Source of the DNA: Paraburkholderia sp. SOS3
GTDB taxonomy: Bacteria; Pseudomonadota; Gammaproteobacteria; Burkholderiales; Burkholderiaceae
DNA length: 64,000 nucleotides
Direction: 5' to 3'
Assembly (NCBI RefSeq): GCF_001922345.1
Contig: NZ_CP018811.1
Coordinates: forward strand, 310,001 to 374,000
Shown here: positions 48,719 through 56,658 of the stretch, piece after piece
Numbering within the stretch: the stretch's first letter is position 1
How the letters are laid out: the number at the start of each line of letters is the position of its first letter
The notes under the pieces: generated by a model
Told to the model about the DNA's origin: nothing
Database searches by the model: none
The model's input: only the letters and a program-made list of their open reading frames with translations
Translations under genes and position numbers: made by a program

Positions 48719-49788
48719 ACTCCCCGGATGAGCAGACCTTGCCCCTGGTCCACGGGAGTGTTCGTCCTCGTCTTTCTCATCGTCAACAGATGAGCGCCGT
48801 TGTCGACCACGCGACGTGTCGCGAGCGAGCGGCGGCCGCGCCGATGAAATCTGCGGCTGATGCTATCTTCGCGAATCGGCCTGAGATCGTCCAGCGGGCC
48901 GCAGCACAAGAAGCGAAGCAGGCCGCGCAGCAAGCAAAGCTGGACGCGACTTTAGCTGAGAGTGTTGCCAACCAACAGCTTTCGCTCCCGTTCTGGCCGG
49001 CGAAGTGCCGCGCACTGCCGAACGAAATTTTCAGATCAGCTCTCTTCAACGCACGGAATAAGAGCAAGACACGCGAGCATCTGAAAAATTGTGAAATCTA
49101 CGTCATAGGTGACGGTCGGATCACCTACACGGGAGAGGAGCTGCGGCAGGATGATGAGACGGTATGGCTTCAACTGATTCAGCTCGCGAAATCCCAGCCG
49201 CTTGGCGGAACAGTGAAGTTCACTGCGCGCTCTTTTCTCGTCGCGATCGAATGGCCGGTCAAAAGCCAAAGCTATACCCGTTTGCGCGACTGCCTCACGC
49301 GAATGCAAGCCACGTCCTTGCAAGTGATAGGAAAGCGCCTCGACAGCAGCGACGAAATAAGCGAGGAAAACGGCAAGGCGATGTCGATGATCCCCGCATT
49401 CGAGTGGCGTGACCCGCACACCGGTGCCGCACTCAAACAGTATCGGGTGCAATTGGCCCCGCAACTGGTCGACCTGTACGGCGGAAAGGGCTATTTCACC
49501 CGAGTTGAGTGGGCGCAGCGGCTCGATCTACCGCCTGGACTCGCAACATGGCTACACGGCTACTTTGCCAGCCATGAAGCGCCGTTTCCGATCAAGCTGG
49601 GGACCATCAAGGCGGGGGCGGGGCTGACAACCTCGACACAGAAACATCTGCGCGAACTCGTCAAAACCGCCTTGGACGAGCTCAAACGGGTCAAGTTTTT
49701 AAGAGACTGGTCTTGGGGTCCGGACGATCTCGTCAAGGTCGAGCGCCTAAGTCGGGACCAGCACCAAGTTTCGCCGCGTGACCTTTGA
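48715..49788 (+). CDS. trfA: TrfA-family plasmid replication initiator
   Basis: This 357-residue protein resembles TrfA of IncP plasmids across its length. Recognisable blocks are NEIFRSALFNARNKSKTREHLKN, DGRITYTGEELRQDDETVWLQLIQLAKSQPLGGTVKFT, SYTRLRDCLTRMQATSLQVIG and a late KYRKLSP-equivalent region YFTRVEWAQRLDLPPGLATWLHGYFASHEAPFPIKL. TrfA has two winged helices that bind iterons and recruit DnaA/DnaB. The five iterons begin inside the end of this gene, so initiator and origin sit side by side. Confidence 0.9.
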   Translation: MNSPDEQTLPLVHGSVRPRLSHRQQMSAVVDHATCRERAAAAPMKSAADAIFANRPEIVQRAAAQEAKQAAQQAKLDATLAESVANQQLSLPFWPAKCRALPNEIFRSALFNARNKSKTREHLKNCEIYVIGDGRITYTGEELRQDDETVWLQLIQLAKSQPLGGTVKFTARSFLVAIEWPVKSQSYTRLRDCLTRMQATSLQVIGKRLDSSDEISEENGKAMSMIPAFEWRDPHTGAALKQYRVQLAPQLVDLYGGKGYFTRVEWAQRLDLPPGLATWLHGYFASHEAPFPIKLGTIKAGAGLTTSTQKHLRELVKTALDELKRVKFLRDWSWGPDDLVKVERLSRDQHQVSPRDL

Positions 49789-49881
49789 CCGACCGACGTG
49801 TGACCTTTGGCCGACCGGGCATGACTCTTGACCGACTGGCGTGTGACCTTTGGCCGGCCGGACCATGACCTTTGACCGACC
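49779..49881 (+). repeat. Five iterons (plasmid oriV)
   Basis: Five direct copies of a 16-bp unit with consensus TGACCTTTGRCCGACC start at 49779, 49801, 49822, 49844 and 49866, giving a 21-22 bp period (two helical turns), as in IncP iterons. The first overlaps the end of trfA. They are the expected binding sites of the TrfA-like protein. Confidence 0.9.
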
Positions 49882-50010
49882 CTTGATCTCGTCAGACGAC
49901 CTCTGGAAAAGGCTCGGCGGCCGCTTTCTCCAACCTCTAACCGTTTACTAACATCTCTTTAACCGTAAACCGTTAACGTGCTGTGGAAAAGCTATGGATA
50001 ACTTATCGGT
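49882..50010. other. AT-rich origin segment with DnaA-box-like sites
   Basis: Next to the iterons is an AT-rich stretch (about 49931-49975) with short repeats of AACCGT and a TTAAC/GTTAA dyad. Two near-consensus DnaA boxes follow: TGTGGAAAA at 49982 and TATGGATAA at 49993, each one mismatch from TGTGGATAA. Layout fits a complete plasmid oriV. Confidence 0.65.
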
Positions 50011-50756
50011 CAATTCCGCGCTGGCTTGCCTCGTCGCATCATGGGGAAAAAACAAGTGCGCGCCTTCGGCGCGTGGTGAGTCCCAGACGAAACACAGCTG
50101 GTCCGCAACCGCCCAGCCGGATTGCCCGGCCCTATGGGCCGGTCGGCACTCTCCCACCGCCCTGCGGGCGGCGGTGCCCGTGTGCCTCAATCCGGGCTCG
50201 TGGCACTCGCGATCCCGAATCATCGATCAACGGCTTGGGCTTGCAGAGAGGGGCCCATGGTCGGCAGACCTTCTCGCTAGGGCAAGCCGCATTGCGGCGC
50301 GTCAGGCCGAAGGCAACGGTCGCGGGGAGCCGGTGGGCGGGTGCAGCACGCCGGCTCCCAAGCCGGCGCTGTCCACACCCTTGTGGTGTGGGCAGTGCTC
50401 CCGTCCACGGGCGGGCGCGAGATCGACGACTGTCTCCGCACATCGGCGGGTTCTCGGCCTGACCTAATGGGACGGGCGGCCGGTGGCGTTGAAGATGGTG
50501 CGCTCCAAGCCAAGGCGCGACCACATAACCTCAGCCGATGGGCGGAGAGAAGGGAAGACATTCGATCGTCGAATGTGTGTGGTTCCCGCAGCGCACCAGT
50601 TGCACGAGCAAACGGGTGCACTGCGGGGTGGTGACATATGCGCGGCGCGCTCGTCCGATCCCCAGCTTCTTGCCAGCTCCTTCTCTGCCCGCGCTCTTTT
50701 CATACTTGCCCCACACGGCCGTGCAGTGCTTGTTGCTACGCAAAAAAAGAAATCTC
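50011..50756. other. Structured non-coding segment downstream of the origin
   Basis: About 750 bases with no credible gene but several strong GC hairpins: CCGGCCC/GGGCCGG at 50126-50142, CCGCCC/GGGCGG at about 50157-50171, CGCCGGCT/AGCCGGCG at 50349-50368 and CCACACC/GGTGTGG at 50373-50391. It may hold an RNA, a single-strand origin or oriT, or be debris. Confidence 0.4.
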
Positions 50757-50772
50757 TTCACAAATTTGTGAA
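50757..50772. promoter_or_regulatory. 16-bp perfect palindrome upstream of the XRE regulator
   Basis: TTCACAAA and its exact reverse complement TTTGTGAA abut, 55-70 nt before the ATG of the XRE gene, in the place expected for its promoter. It is probably the operator through which the XRE protein controls itself. Confidence 0.6.
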
Positions 50773-50826
50773 AACATGTACAATTCTGTTATCTACAAAG
50801 ACGGGTCACGTCCATGAGGAGCTGCC

Positions 50827-51192
50827 ATGAAACTTACACCGTTTGGCGAAGCGGTTCGCCACCTTCGGATGCGGCATGACGCATCGCTGAAGTCGATGGC
50901 GGAGGCGATGGGTATCAGTTCTTCGTATCTGAGCGGTATTGAATATGGCGAACGAAGGCTGTCGCAGAAGCACATTGACGGAGCGTTGGCGTTCTTCAGC
51001 GACAAGGCGAGCCCGGCTGAGCTGGAGAAGATACGCGAAGCAGCCGAGCAATCGAAGGACTTTGTAGCATTGGAAAGCTTGTCGCCCGATGCGCGTGGAC
51101 TGGTTGCTGCTTTTGCGCGCCGCTTACAGGAAGGCGGAGTGCCGACACCCGAAATTCAAGACTGGATCGAAAAGAAATCGAGGCGCAAATGA
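50827..51192 (+). CDS. XRE-family HTH regulator
   Basis: This 121-residue protein has a Cro/C1 helix-turn-helix at about residues 8-62 (VRHLRMRHDASLKSMAEAMGISSSYLSGIEYGERRLSQKHIDGALAFF) and a C-terminal helical region. Its gene overlaps that of an ImmA-type peptidase by 4 nt. In elements such as ICEBs1 the equivalent repressor is inactivated by cleavage by its ImmA partner after DNA damage or signalling, releasing excision and transfer genes. Confidence 0.88.
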   Translation: MKLTPFGEAVRHLRMRHDASLKSMAEAMGISSSYLSGIEYGERRLSQKHIDGALAFFSDKASPAELEKIREAAEQSKDFVALESLSPDARGLVAAFARRLQEGGVPTPEIQDWIEKKSRRK

Positions 51193-51806
51193 CGACACTT
51201 GGAAACGCATCGCGCGGCGCCCGCACCCCTTCGGGAATGAAGGTCGCGCCGATGAGCTACGAAAAGTTGGAAAGCGTTGCCGACGACCTACGTCCGCTCC
51301 TACCGAAGCTGAACGGACGGGGCCGGTCTGGCGAAGCGATCGATTGCCTGCGCGTGCTTGAGACAACTCTGCCGAAGGCACGCTTTAACTATATGTACGT
51401 TGAAGTTGACGAGCTGCAAGATTGCGCGGCGTTCACTATCCCGGAGCGAAACATCGTGGTGCTGCGAGAGGACGTCTATGAGGGCCTGTTTGACGACTCT
51501 CCGTTTTCACGCAGCACTGTGATCCACGAACTGTCTCACATCGTTCTGCGTCATGCCGTTACCCTTCACCGGGGTGCAATTTTGGGGCAGCACAAGTTCT
51601 ACGAGGATTCGGAGTGGCAGGCGAAGGCACTGACGGCAGCGGTGATGATGCCAATTGAAGTCTGCCGCGCAGCGCGATCGGCGCACGAGCTAGCTCAGAT
51701 GTGTGGTACGAGTGCCCAAGCGGCAGGTTACCGCATTGAAAGCCTTGCCAAACGCGGCTTGATCGAACAACCAAGGGAACAAGGGCTATTCGACAACGAG
51801 ATTTGA
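51189..51806 (+). CDS. ImmA/IrrE family metallopeptidase
   Basis: This 205-residue zinc-peptidase-like protein has the HEXXH motif H113-E-L-S-H117 and a downstream Glu in EDSEWQAKAL (about residue 145) that may be the third ligand. The C-terminal part has a small winged-helix feel (TSAQAAGYRIESLAKRGLI). Coupled to the XRE gene by an ATGA overlap, it is expected to cleave that regulator. Confidence 0.9.
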   Translation: MTTLGNASRGARTPSGMKVAPMSYEKLESVADDLRPLLPKLNGRGRSGEAIDCLRVLETTLPKARFNYMYVEVDELQDCAAFTIPERNIVVLREDVYEGLFDDSPFSRSTVIHELSHIVLRHAVTLHRGAILGQHKFYEDSEWQAKALTAAVMMPIEVCRAARSAHELAQMCGTSAQAAGYRIESLAKRGLIEQPREQGLFDNEI

Positions 51807-52001
51807 TATGAGATAACGGGAAAAGATAAGGGCCGCGAGCGCTGCGAACGCTCAAGACCCTCTTGGGAAAATGCTGCGCTCAATTGATCCCATGAGCAAT
51901 GCATCTTGACTGCTTGGTTGTAGCGACCTGCATGATAGTCACACATTAAGTGATTGTCAAACGTCAAGTTCGATGCTGGGATCGCCCTTGTGGAGCCAAA
52001 C

Positions 52002-52127
52002 ATGCCCAAGAGCGACAACGATGAGCAGGTCATCTACCGGATGACCATCACGGTCAAGGGACGAGTAATTCGTCGTCCCAATGGCCAACCGTTCCGGATC
52101 GTCCTGCGTAACAAGAAACAGAAGTAA
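52002..52127 (+). CDS. Small ORF of 41 residues
   Basis: The frame from the ATG at 52002 encodes a 41-residue basic peptide (opening MPKSDNDEQVIYRMTITVKG, ending RNKKQK) with a well placed GGAG eight nt upstream. The sequence looks protein-like (amphipathic strand then basic tail). It is followed at 52137-52172 by a strong hairpin. I do not recognise it. Confidence 0.45.
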   Translation: MPKSDNDEQVIYRMTITVKGRVIRRPNGQPFRIVLRNKKQK

Positions 52128-52136
52128 GACGACCGT

Positions 52137-52172
52137 CCTGCGGCCCCGAGTCTTCAACTCGGGCGCCGCAGG
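52137..52172 (+). terminator. Strong GC hairpin, possible terminator
   Basis: CCTGCGGC-CCCGAGT pairs with ACTCGGG-(C)-GCCGCAGG around a 5-nt loop, immediately after the small ORF. There is no T-run, so termination would be inefficient or Rho-assisted. Confidence 0.4.
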
Positions 52173-52230
52173 TTATCTGCGGGATATCGCGAGATGACCC
52201 ATAGCTTTCCCAACATAATCGAGTACTTGA

Positions 52231-52500
52231 ATGTTTCATTTTTCTATCGGAACCTTGACGCTGCTAGCCCCAGTCGCCGCAGTAGCCCTTTACCTCCTCG
52301 TTTTCATGCTTCGACGCATCGAAGCATGGCTACGCCGGAACGACCCGCCCCGTGAGCGGGTTGGCGTAATCTGTGTCCTTGTTGCTGCGCTGGGCTTCTT
52401 CATCGGCGGTGCAGCACAAGGCATGTGGGATAACAGCGCCGCCTGTCGCGCGACAGGACAAGCTCCGGGCGTTTGCCTCTTCTTCCCGCCTAGGGCATAA
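52231..52500 (+). CDS. Small two-helix membrane protein
   Basis: This 89-residue protein has two transmembrane helices (about residues 5-27 and 44-64) linked by a basic loop (RRIEAWLRRNDPPRER). A Cys pair lies in the last third (CRATGQAPGVC). The order and composition suggest an inner-membrane protein with a periplasmic Cys-containing tail. No family is recognised, and the ribosome binding site is weak. Confidence 0.5.
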   Translation: MFHFSIGTLTLLAPVAAVALYLLVFMLRRIEAWLRRNDPPRERVGVICVLVAALGFFIGGAAQGMWDNSAACRATGQAPGVCLFFPPRA

Positions 52501-52991
52501 CGCACAGAAGGCTGCGTCGGCGAGCGTCCGAGCGCTCGCCGGACGCTTTCCATGGCTGCCGGAACAGCGGTCGCTTAACGCATGCTTCAGCGAGGCGGCG
52601 ACCGGCTCGTTTCCGTTGTATTGAGAACGGTCACCGAGCGAAACGCCGTCATACTTTTGGCAAGGCTGCCAAAAACAAATCAAACACGAAGCCTGGTCAA
52701 AGGTCCATCGCTGGACCGAGGTAATCAACGGTGCAACACGCGTAGCAGTACCAGACATAACAGCGCTTATGTCAGATTACGACGCACCATCGTCATAAAC
52801 ATAACGTTGTACATGGTCGCCAGTTGCAACGTCTGGCCAAGCCTACTCGCGGGAACTACTACAGGCGCCGACGCGTGACCCGGCTGACGGCATTTGGAGG
52901 CGAGGTTATCTGGTCGCGCTAATCGCCTCGCGTCGAGCAAGGGATCTACCGTCGAGAAGATGGTTATAGCGGGATCGACTGATAACACCTG
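52501..52991. other. Intergenic segment with two ATAAC-type inverted repeats
   Basis: About 490 bases without a gene. GACATAA/TTATGTC with a 6-nt spacer lies at 52754-52773, and ATAACA/TGTTAT with a 2-nt spacer at 52982-52995, the latter touching the end of the next minus-strand gene. Both look like protein-binding sites. Confidence 0.45.
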
Positions 52992-53225
52992 TTATGCCGG
53001 ATCGCCAGGCGGCAGTAGCCCAAGCTGCTTGGCCGTGGTGGTTGGCAAGCGCAGAAGCACCGTGCCCGCCTTTGTCCATGCGCTGTCGATCATTATTACG
53101 TCGGCTAGCACGCCTTCCAGTTCGAGATAGACGACGTCGTCTTTCTCGAAGGCTTCCGCATAAAGATGCCAGGACGGCTCCCCGGCCTCGCCGTGGTGAT
53201 ATTTGATTGATGCCTTGGTGCTCAT
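52992..53225 (-). CDS. Hypothetical 77-residue protein
   Basis: This 77-residue soluble protein opens MSTKASIKYHHGEAGEPSWH and ends VLLRLPTTTAKQLGLLPP. The layout (basic start, acidic middle LELEGVLADV, LRLP-x-LGL end) recalls small uncharacterised proteins found in beta-proteobacterial islands, but I have no name for it. Its ATG overlaps, as ATGA, the stop of the decayed antitoxin frame upstream, so it may once have been its partner. Confidence 0.55.
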   Translation of the reverse strand: MSTKASIKYHHGEAGEPSWHLYAEAFEKDDVVYLELEGVLADVIMIDSAWTKAGTVLLRLPTTTAKQLGLLPPGDPA

Positions 53226-53353
53226 AGGATGACCGTCGCTGTAAGGGTGACGATTGCCAGTGTAGCGGGGGCCGGGCGCACAACCGACCGACAAGTTTCG
53301 TTTTTATCGATCTGCGTGGCGTATGTTGGCGTCGCCAAGTGCGGCGATGCGCC

Positions 53354-53594
53354 CAAGTCACGGCCGCCCGCTCGCAACTGCGCAACAGAACCCGCCAGAA
53401 GCTCAGCGTTAGCCGGAGAGCGCAGCATGTGGGCCGTCTCCATCGAGTCCCGATAATGCTCAACGAGAATGTTCAGTATCTCCGACCTGTCGACTTCCTG
53501 CGTGCCGGGTTACTGGGTCATGATCGACCAGTGCGGACACTTCCACCAGCGCCGCACGATAGTCATCTTCAGTGTGCAGAGGTCGAATGTCCAT
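53354..53594 (-). pseudogene. Chimeric antitoxin remnant: HigA-like N-terminus, YefM/Phd-like C-terminus
   Basis: From the ATG at 53594 the frame reads MDIRPLHTEDDYRAALVEVS, the typical start of YgjM/HigA-type antitoxins, then shifts frame near 53507-53519. The next frame resumes PGTQEVDRSEILNILVEHYR, still HigA-like, and runs into METAHMLRSPANAELLAGSV plus a GGRDL end, which resembles the C-terminus of YefM/Phd antitoxins. No HTH domain remains. The second frame stays open to 53222. This looks like a decayed, recombined antitoxin gene. Confidence 0.55.
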
Positions 53595-53821
53595 TTTTGC
53601 CCCGAAGTGTCGCATGCACCGCAGTGTAGCGGTTCCGGCTTGGCCACAGTCGGCGTGAAAAAGGCGCATGCGAGGTGATTGTGCCGACATGGACGGGATG
53701 TTCATCGGCCTGTGCGCAACCGTGAGGTTATTTGGTCGCGCCTGCGCAGCGCGGGAGGTGAAATCAACACTTTCGAGGCTCCGGGAAGCCGGCGTATGCT
53801 TGCAAAAAAGGAGAACACGCC
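53595..53821. other. Short gap between antitoxin remnant and small + strand genes
   Basis: No gene is visible. A toxin gene that would normally accompany the antitoxin remnant is not recognisable on either strand here. Confidence 0.4.
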
Positions 53822-54067
53822 ATGCCAGCCGACAAACTAGGCCGCTATATGCGGAGCCCCGAGTTTCTGAAGCGAGCCAATGAAGCCGTCGCTGAAGCTG
53901 TGCGCGATCTGGAGGCGCACGGTATCCGGCCTGTTTATCTCGATCGGAAGACAGGCCGGATTGTCGGCGGCAGCGATGACGCGTTGCGCGAAGATGGCGC
54001 TTGCGAGGGTCGCCGGCTTCCCGATATATTGAAACGTCACGTCAAATCGGAAAAGGCCGAGGAATGA
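53822..54067 (+). CDS. Hypothetical 81-residue protein
   Basis: A small soluble protein with a long amphipathic helix (KLGRYMRSPEFLKRANEAVAEAVRDLEAHG) followed by a strand-turn-strand (IRPVYLDRKTGRIVGG). This pattern is common in short antitoxin-like or adaptor proteins, but I do not recognise the family. AAGGAG lies 8-13 nt before the ATG. It overlaps the next gene by 4 nt, forming a two-gene unit. Confidence 0.6.
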   Translation: MPADKLGRYMRSPEFLKRANEAVAEAVRDLEAHGIRPVYLDRKTGRIVGGSDDALREDGACEGRRLPDILKRHVKSEKAEE

Positions 54068-54327
54068 TCGACAATGGAGCCGCCCTCGGTAGGGCGTTTG
54101 CGTCTGAACGGAACGCGCAGGACTGGAAAGCCTATGCGAAGAAACTGGAGCAACAGCTTCTGGTTGCCCAAGCCAACCTTGCAGGCCATAAAGCGCTCAA
54201 AGAAATCGCGATCCGCGAACTGACGAAGGTCGCCCCGTCCCATTTCTTGACGGTTCAACAGAACAGGCAACGCTTGTTCGATGAGCAGTTCGACGCCGTG
54301 GTGTTCGGCGATCGGCGCACGGCATAG
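54064..54327 (+). CDS. Hypothetical 87-residue helical protein
   Basis: A predicted coiled-coil protein (DWKAYAKKLEQQLLVAQANLAGHKALKEIAIREL at about residues 20-53). It is coupled by an ATGA overlap to the preceding small gene and converges with the DotA/TraY gene. No family is recognised. Confidence 0.6.
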   Translation: MIDNGAALGRAFASERNAQDWKAYAKKLEQQLLVAQANLAGHKALKEIAIRELTKVAPSHFLTVQQNRQRLFDEQFDAVVFGDRRTA

Positions 54328-54363
54328 GTCGAACGGACGGCCAGCCAAGACGGGATACAGTTG

Positions 54364-56658
54364 CTATGCGTTGTCTCGACCACCGATGTCCGCGGGTGAT
54401 TTGGGAGGGCTGTCGGGACTCCCTCTTCCAAATGCAGAGGGCACTTGGCTGCGTGCAGTGCTGCCCCCTTGGCCGACGCCTGTTCCGAACAAACGGTTCA
54501 CACGGTCTTCCAGTTCGGGCATCCGCGACGCCATTTGCCCGCCAACCCAGGAGAACACTTGGTCGGGCACGATATGGATGAGGCTGAACGTGTTGTTGCA
54601 CAGCGTTTGGCACATACCGACGTAAAGGACGATGTAGCCGATGATGCTCACGACGCCGGTCGTGGAGTCATATTGGGCGTTCGCCATAGCAACGCCGAAC
54701 ATAGAATTCAGCAGCGTTCCAAGCACCACGATCCCCGCTGCTGCCAGTACGAAGCCGATTTCCATGAAGACCGGCCGAAACATGACGTTCAACAGGAAGA
54801 TGTAGCCGTGCGTCGGCCTTTGTCCCAACCCTTCCCCTTCGCCATCGAGGTGCGTCATTGCCCAAAGTGGTGACGCGACCATCGACTCACCGACGACGGC
54901 GTACCACGACACGACTCCGCTAAACCAGATTATGAACGGCAGCATCGGAATATAGACCGACAGCATCGCGCCGAAGAAGAACATCGTGATGAGCATAACG
55001 ACTAAGAACGGACCGAGCGCTTTCAGGGCACCGCTAGCGGCGCTTGATACGACGTCCGAGAGGCCAAAAGTGGCGACGGACATTGCAGTCGACACGAGCT
55101 TCCCGGCGGTGGTCTCCTTGGCCGCTGCTAGGCCTTCCAGCGCGATGTATCCGGCAAGTGCGGTCCACCCGGCATCAAGGATGTAGTCGCCGAGGTTCTT
55201 CATGCCGATGAGCGGATTGGTCGCGCCTCCCTGTGCCTGGCCGGAGTTCAAATTGACCACCCGCCTGATCCAGCCTTGGCCGTCGAAGATCTTCCCGAGG
55301 ATGCTCTTCGCGTCGGTCATGCCCGTAATCCCGCTTCCCGACAGGTTGGCGGGACCTTGCGAAGTCGTCACCGATGCGTCCTGCTGGTTCTGCTGCGCAT
55401 AGGTCGCGACGACCTTCCGATATACCTGTGGGTATGGCATGTTATCGGGATCGGTGCCCGGCACAGCGGTTGCCGTCGCGTTCGCGAGGCTCGTGAGCTG
55501 CGAGTTGGCCTGCGCGAACGTTTGGTACCACGCGCCCATCATGATCCAACCATCGCGTTGAAGGTTCGACTGGATGACGCTTGCGAGCTGACTGATGCCA
55601 CTCGATGAGTCTGCGATCGCCTTCGTGATCGTGGCTTGGTATTGCAGCGCTGCTTGGTTGATGGCGTTCGCAGGGGCGGCGGGCAGAGCCTGCCCGTTGA
55701 TAGCAGACACATAGGTCTGCGCGGCAGCGGCCAACGTTGATTGCATTGACGTGAGCGCGCTCTGGTGCGCGGCAAGCAGTTGCGAATATGCCAGGTTCGG
55801 ATCGTTCGCATAAACGGCCATGCCGTCGTATTGCGGGATCGACGGCGGGGCCGCAATGTCGATTTCCGCTCCACCGCAGGAAAGGCCGCGCTGGTTCATC
55901 AAGACAATCTTCGTGCCGGTCGCGAACGGGGCGAAGCTTTCCGCGGGATCGACCGACACGCCTGTGTCGTTTGGCATGTTCGCGATTGCCGTATTTGCGG
56001 CCTGCGCACACAGATTTGCTTCGAAAAGCGCTTTTGCCAAGGTAGTTGCTTGCGGCGCGGCAGGGGTCGCGATCATCGAGCCGCCACTGTTGAGCACGGC
56101 TACGGCTGTGTCGAGCGACAGGTTGGCTATACCCACGCCGGCCATCGTTCCCCAAAGCATCGCCATCTGCGCGCCACAGTACCCGCCAAAGATCGGCACC
56201 AGACCCGAGAAGCCGACGCCTAGGCGGATGATGAACCAAGGCGAGGACTTCTTCTGTCCCATGAACTCACCGTCCTGTCCGGTTGCGATCATCGCGGAGC
56301 CAAAATGATACATGGCCCAAATTGTACCGACCGCAAGCATGCACGAGTTCAGCACGAGAAACAGTTGCGCAATCACGCCGCCCGAGCCGCCACCGGCTGC
56401 AAGCGGGTTGTGTACGATCGATCCGTAAACCAGCTCGAGCAGCGACATCGACTTGTCGCCGCTTCGGTTTGCGGCGTTCTGGATTTCTCCGATCGTCACG
56501 GATGATTGAGCAAATGATGTTGCCGACATGAGCGTGATCGATGCTGCTGCTGCGGTCCGCTTGACCTTATCGATTGAAACGACTTGGCGGAGGTAGCGGC
56601 CAGCATGCGCCAAACAACGGCCACTGAGGTCTTTGTTCAATTCCTTTCGGCTCATCAT
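54364..56658 (-). CDS. DotA/TraY family integral membrane protein
   Basis: This 764-residue protein has a predicted N-terminal signal region, several transmembrane helices at about residues 85-150, a long Ala/Gln-rich periplasmic section (about 230-430) and four to five helices in the last 250 residues. The block HLDGEGEGLGQRPTHGYIFLLNVMFRPVFMEIG is typical of DotA of Legionella Dot/Icm and TraY of IncI plasmids. These polytopic proteins are part of type IVB secretion/conjugation systems and also of surface exclusion. It overlaps the upstream gene by 4 nt. It is the last gene of a minus-strand transfer-like operon. Confidence 0.85.
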   Translation of the reverse strand: MMSRKELNKDLSGRCLAHAGRYLRQVVSIDKVKRTAAAASITLMSATSFAQSSVTIGEIQNAANRSGDKSMSLLELVYGSIVHNPLAAGGGSGGVIAQLFLVLNSCMLAVGTIWAMYHFGSAMIATGQDGEFMGQKKSSPWFIIRLGVGFSGLVPIFGGYCGAQMAMLWGTMAGVGIANLSLDTAVAVLNSGGSMIATPAAPQATTLAKALFEANLCAQAANTAIANMPNDTGVSVDPAESFAPFATGTKIVLMNQRGLSCGGAEIDIAAPPSIPQYDGMAVYANDPNLAYSQLLAAHQSALTSMQSTLAAAAQTYVSAINGQALPAAPANAINQAALQYQATITKAIADSSSGISQLASVIQSNLQRDGWIMMGAWYQTFAQANSQLTSLANATATAVPGTDPDNMPYPQVYRKVVATYAQQNQQDASVTTSQGPANLSGSGITGMTDAKSILGKIFDGQGWIRRVVNLNSGQAQGGATNPLIGMKNLGDYILDAGWTALAGYIALEGLAAAKETTAGKLVSTAMSVATFGLSDVVSSAASGALKALGPFLVVMLITMFFFGAMLSVYIPMLPFIIWFSGVVSWYAVVGESMVASPLWAMTHLDGEGEGLGQRPTHGYIFLLNVMFRPVFMEIGFVLAAAGIVVLGTLLNSMFGVAMANAQYDSTTGVVSIIGYIVLYVGMCQTLCNNTFSLIHIVPDQVFSWVGGQMASRMPELEDRVNRLFGTGVGQGGSTARSQVPSAFGRGSPDSPPKSPADIGGRDNA

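Noticed and set aside
50011..50756. Small plus and minus frames across the hairpin block
   Set aside because: They overlap the hairpins on all frames, lack ribosome binding sites and have proline/arginine-rich shadow composition.
53222..53443. Minus-strand frame ending in an ATGA overlap with the 77-residue gene, as a separate gene
   Set aside because: Its readable part is the shifted continuation of the antitoxin remnant; the last 40 residues look like read-through of non-coding DNA.
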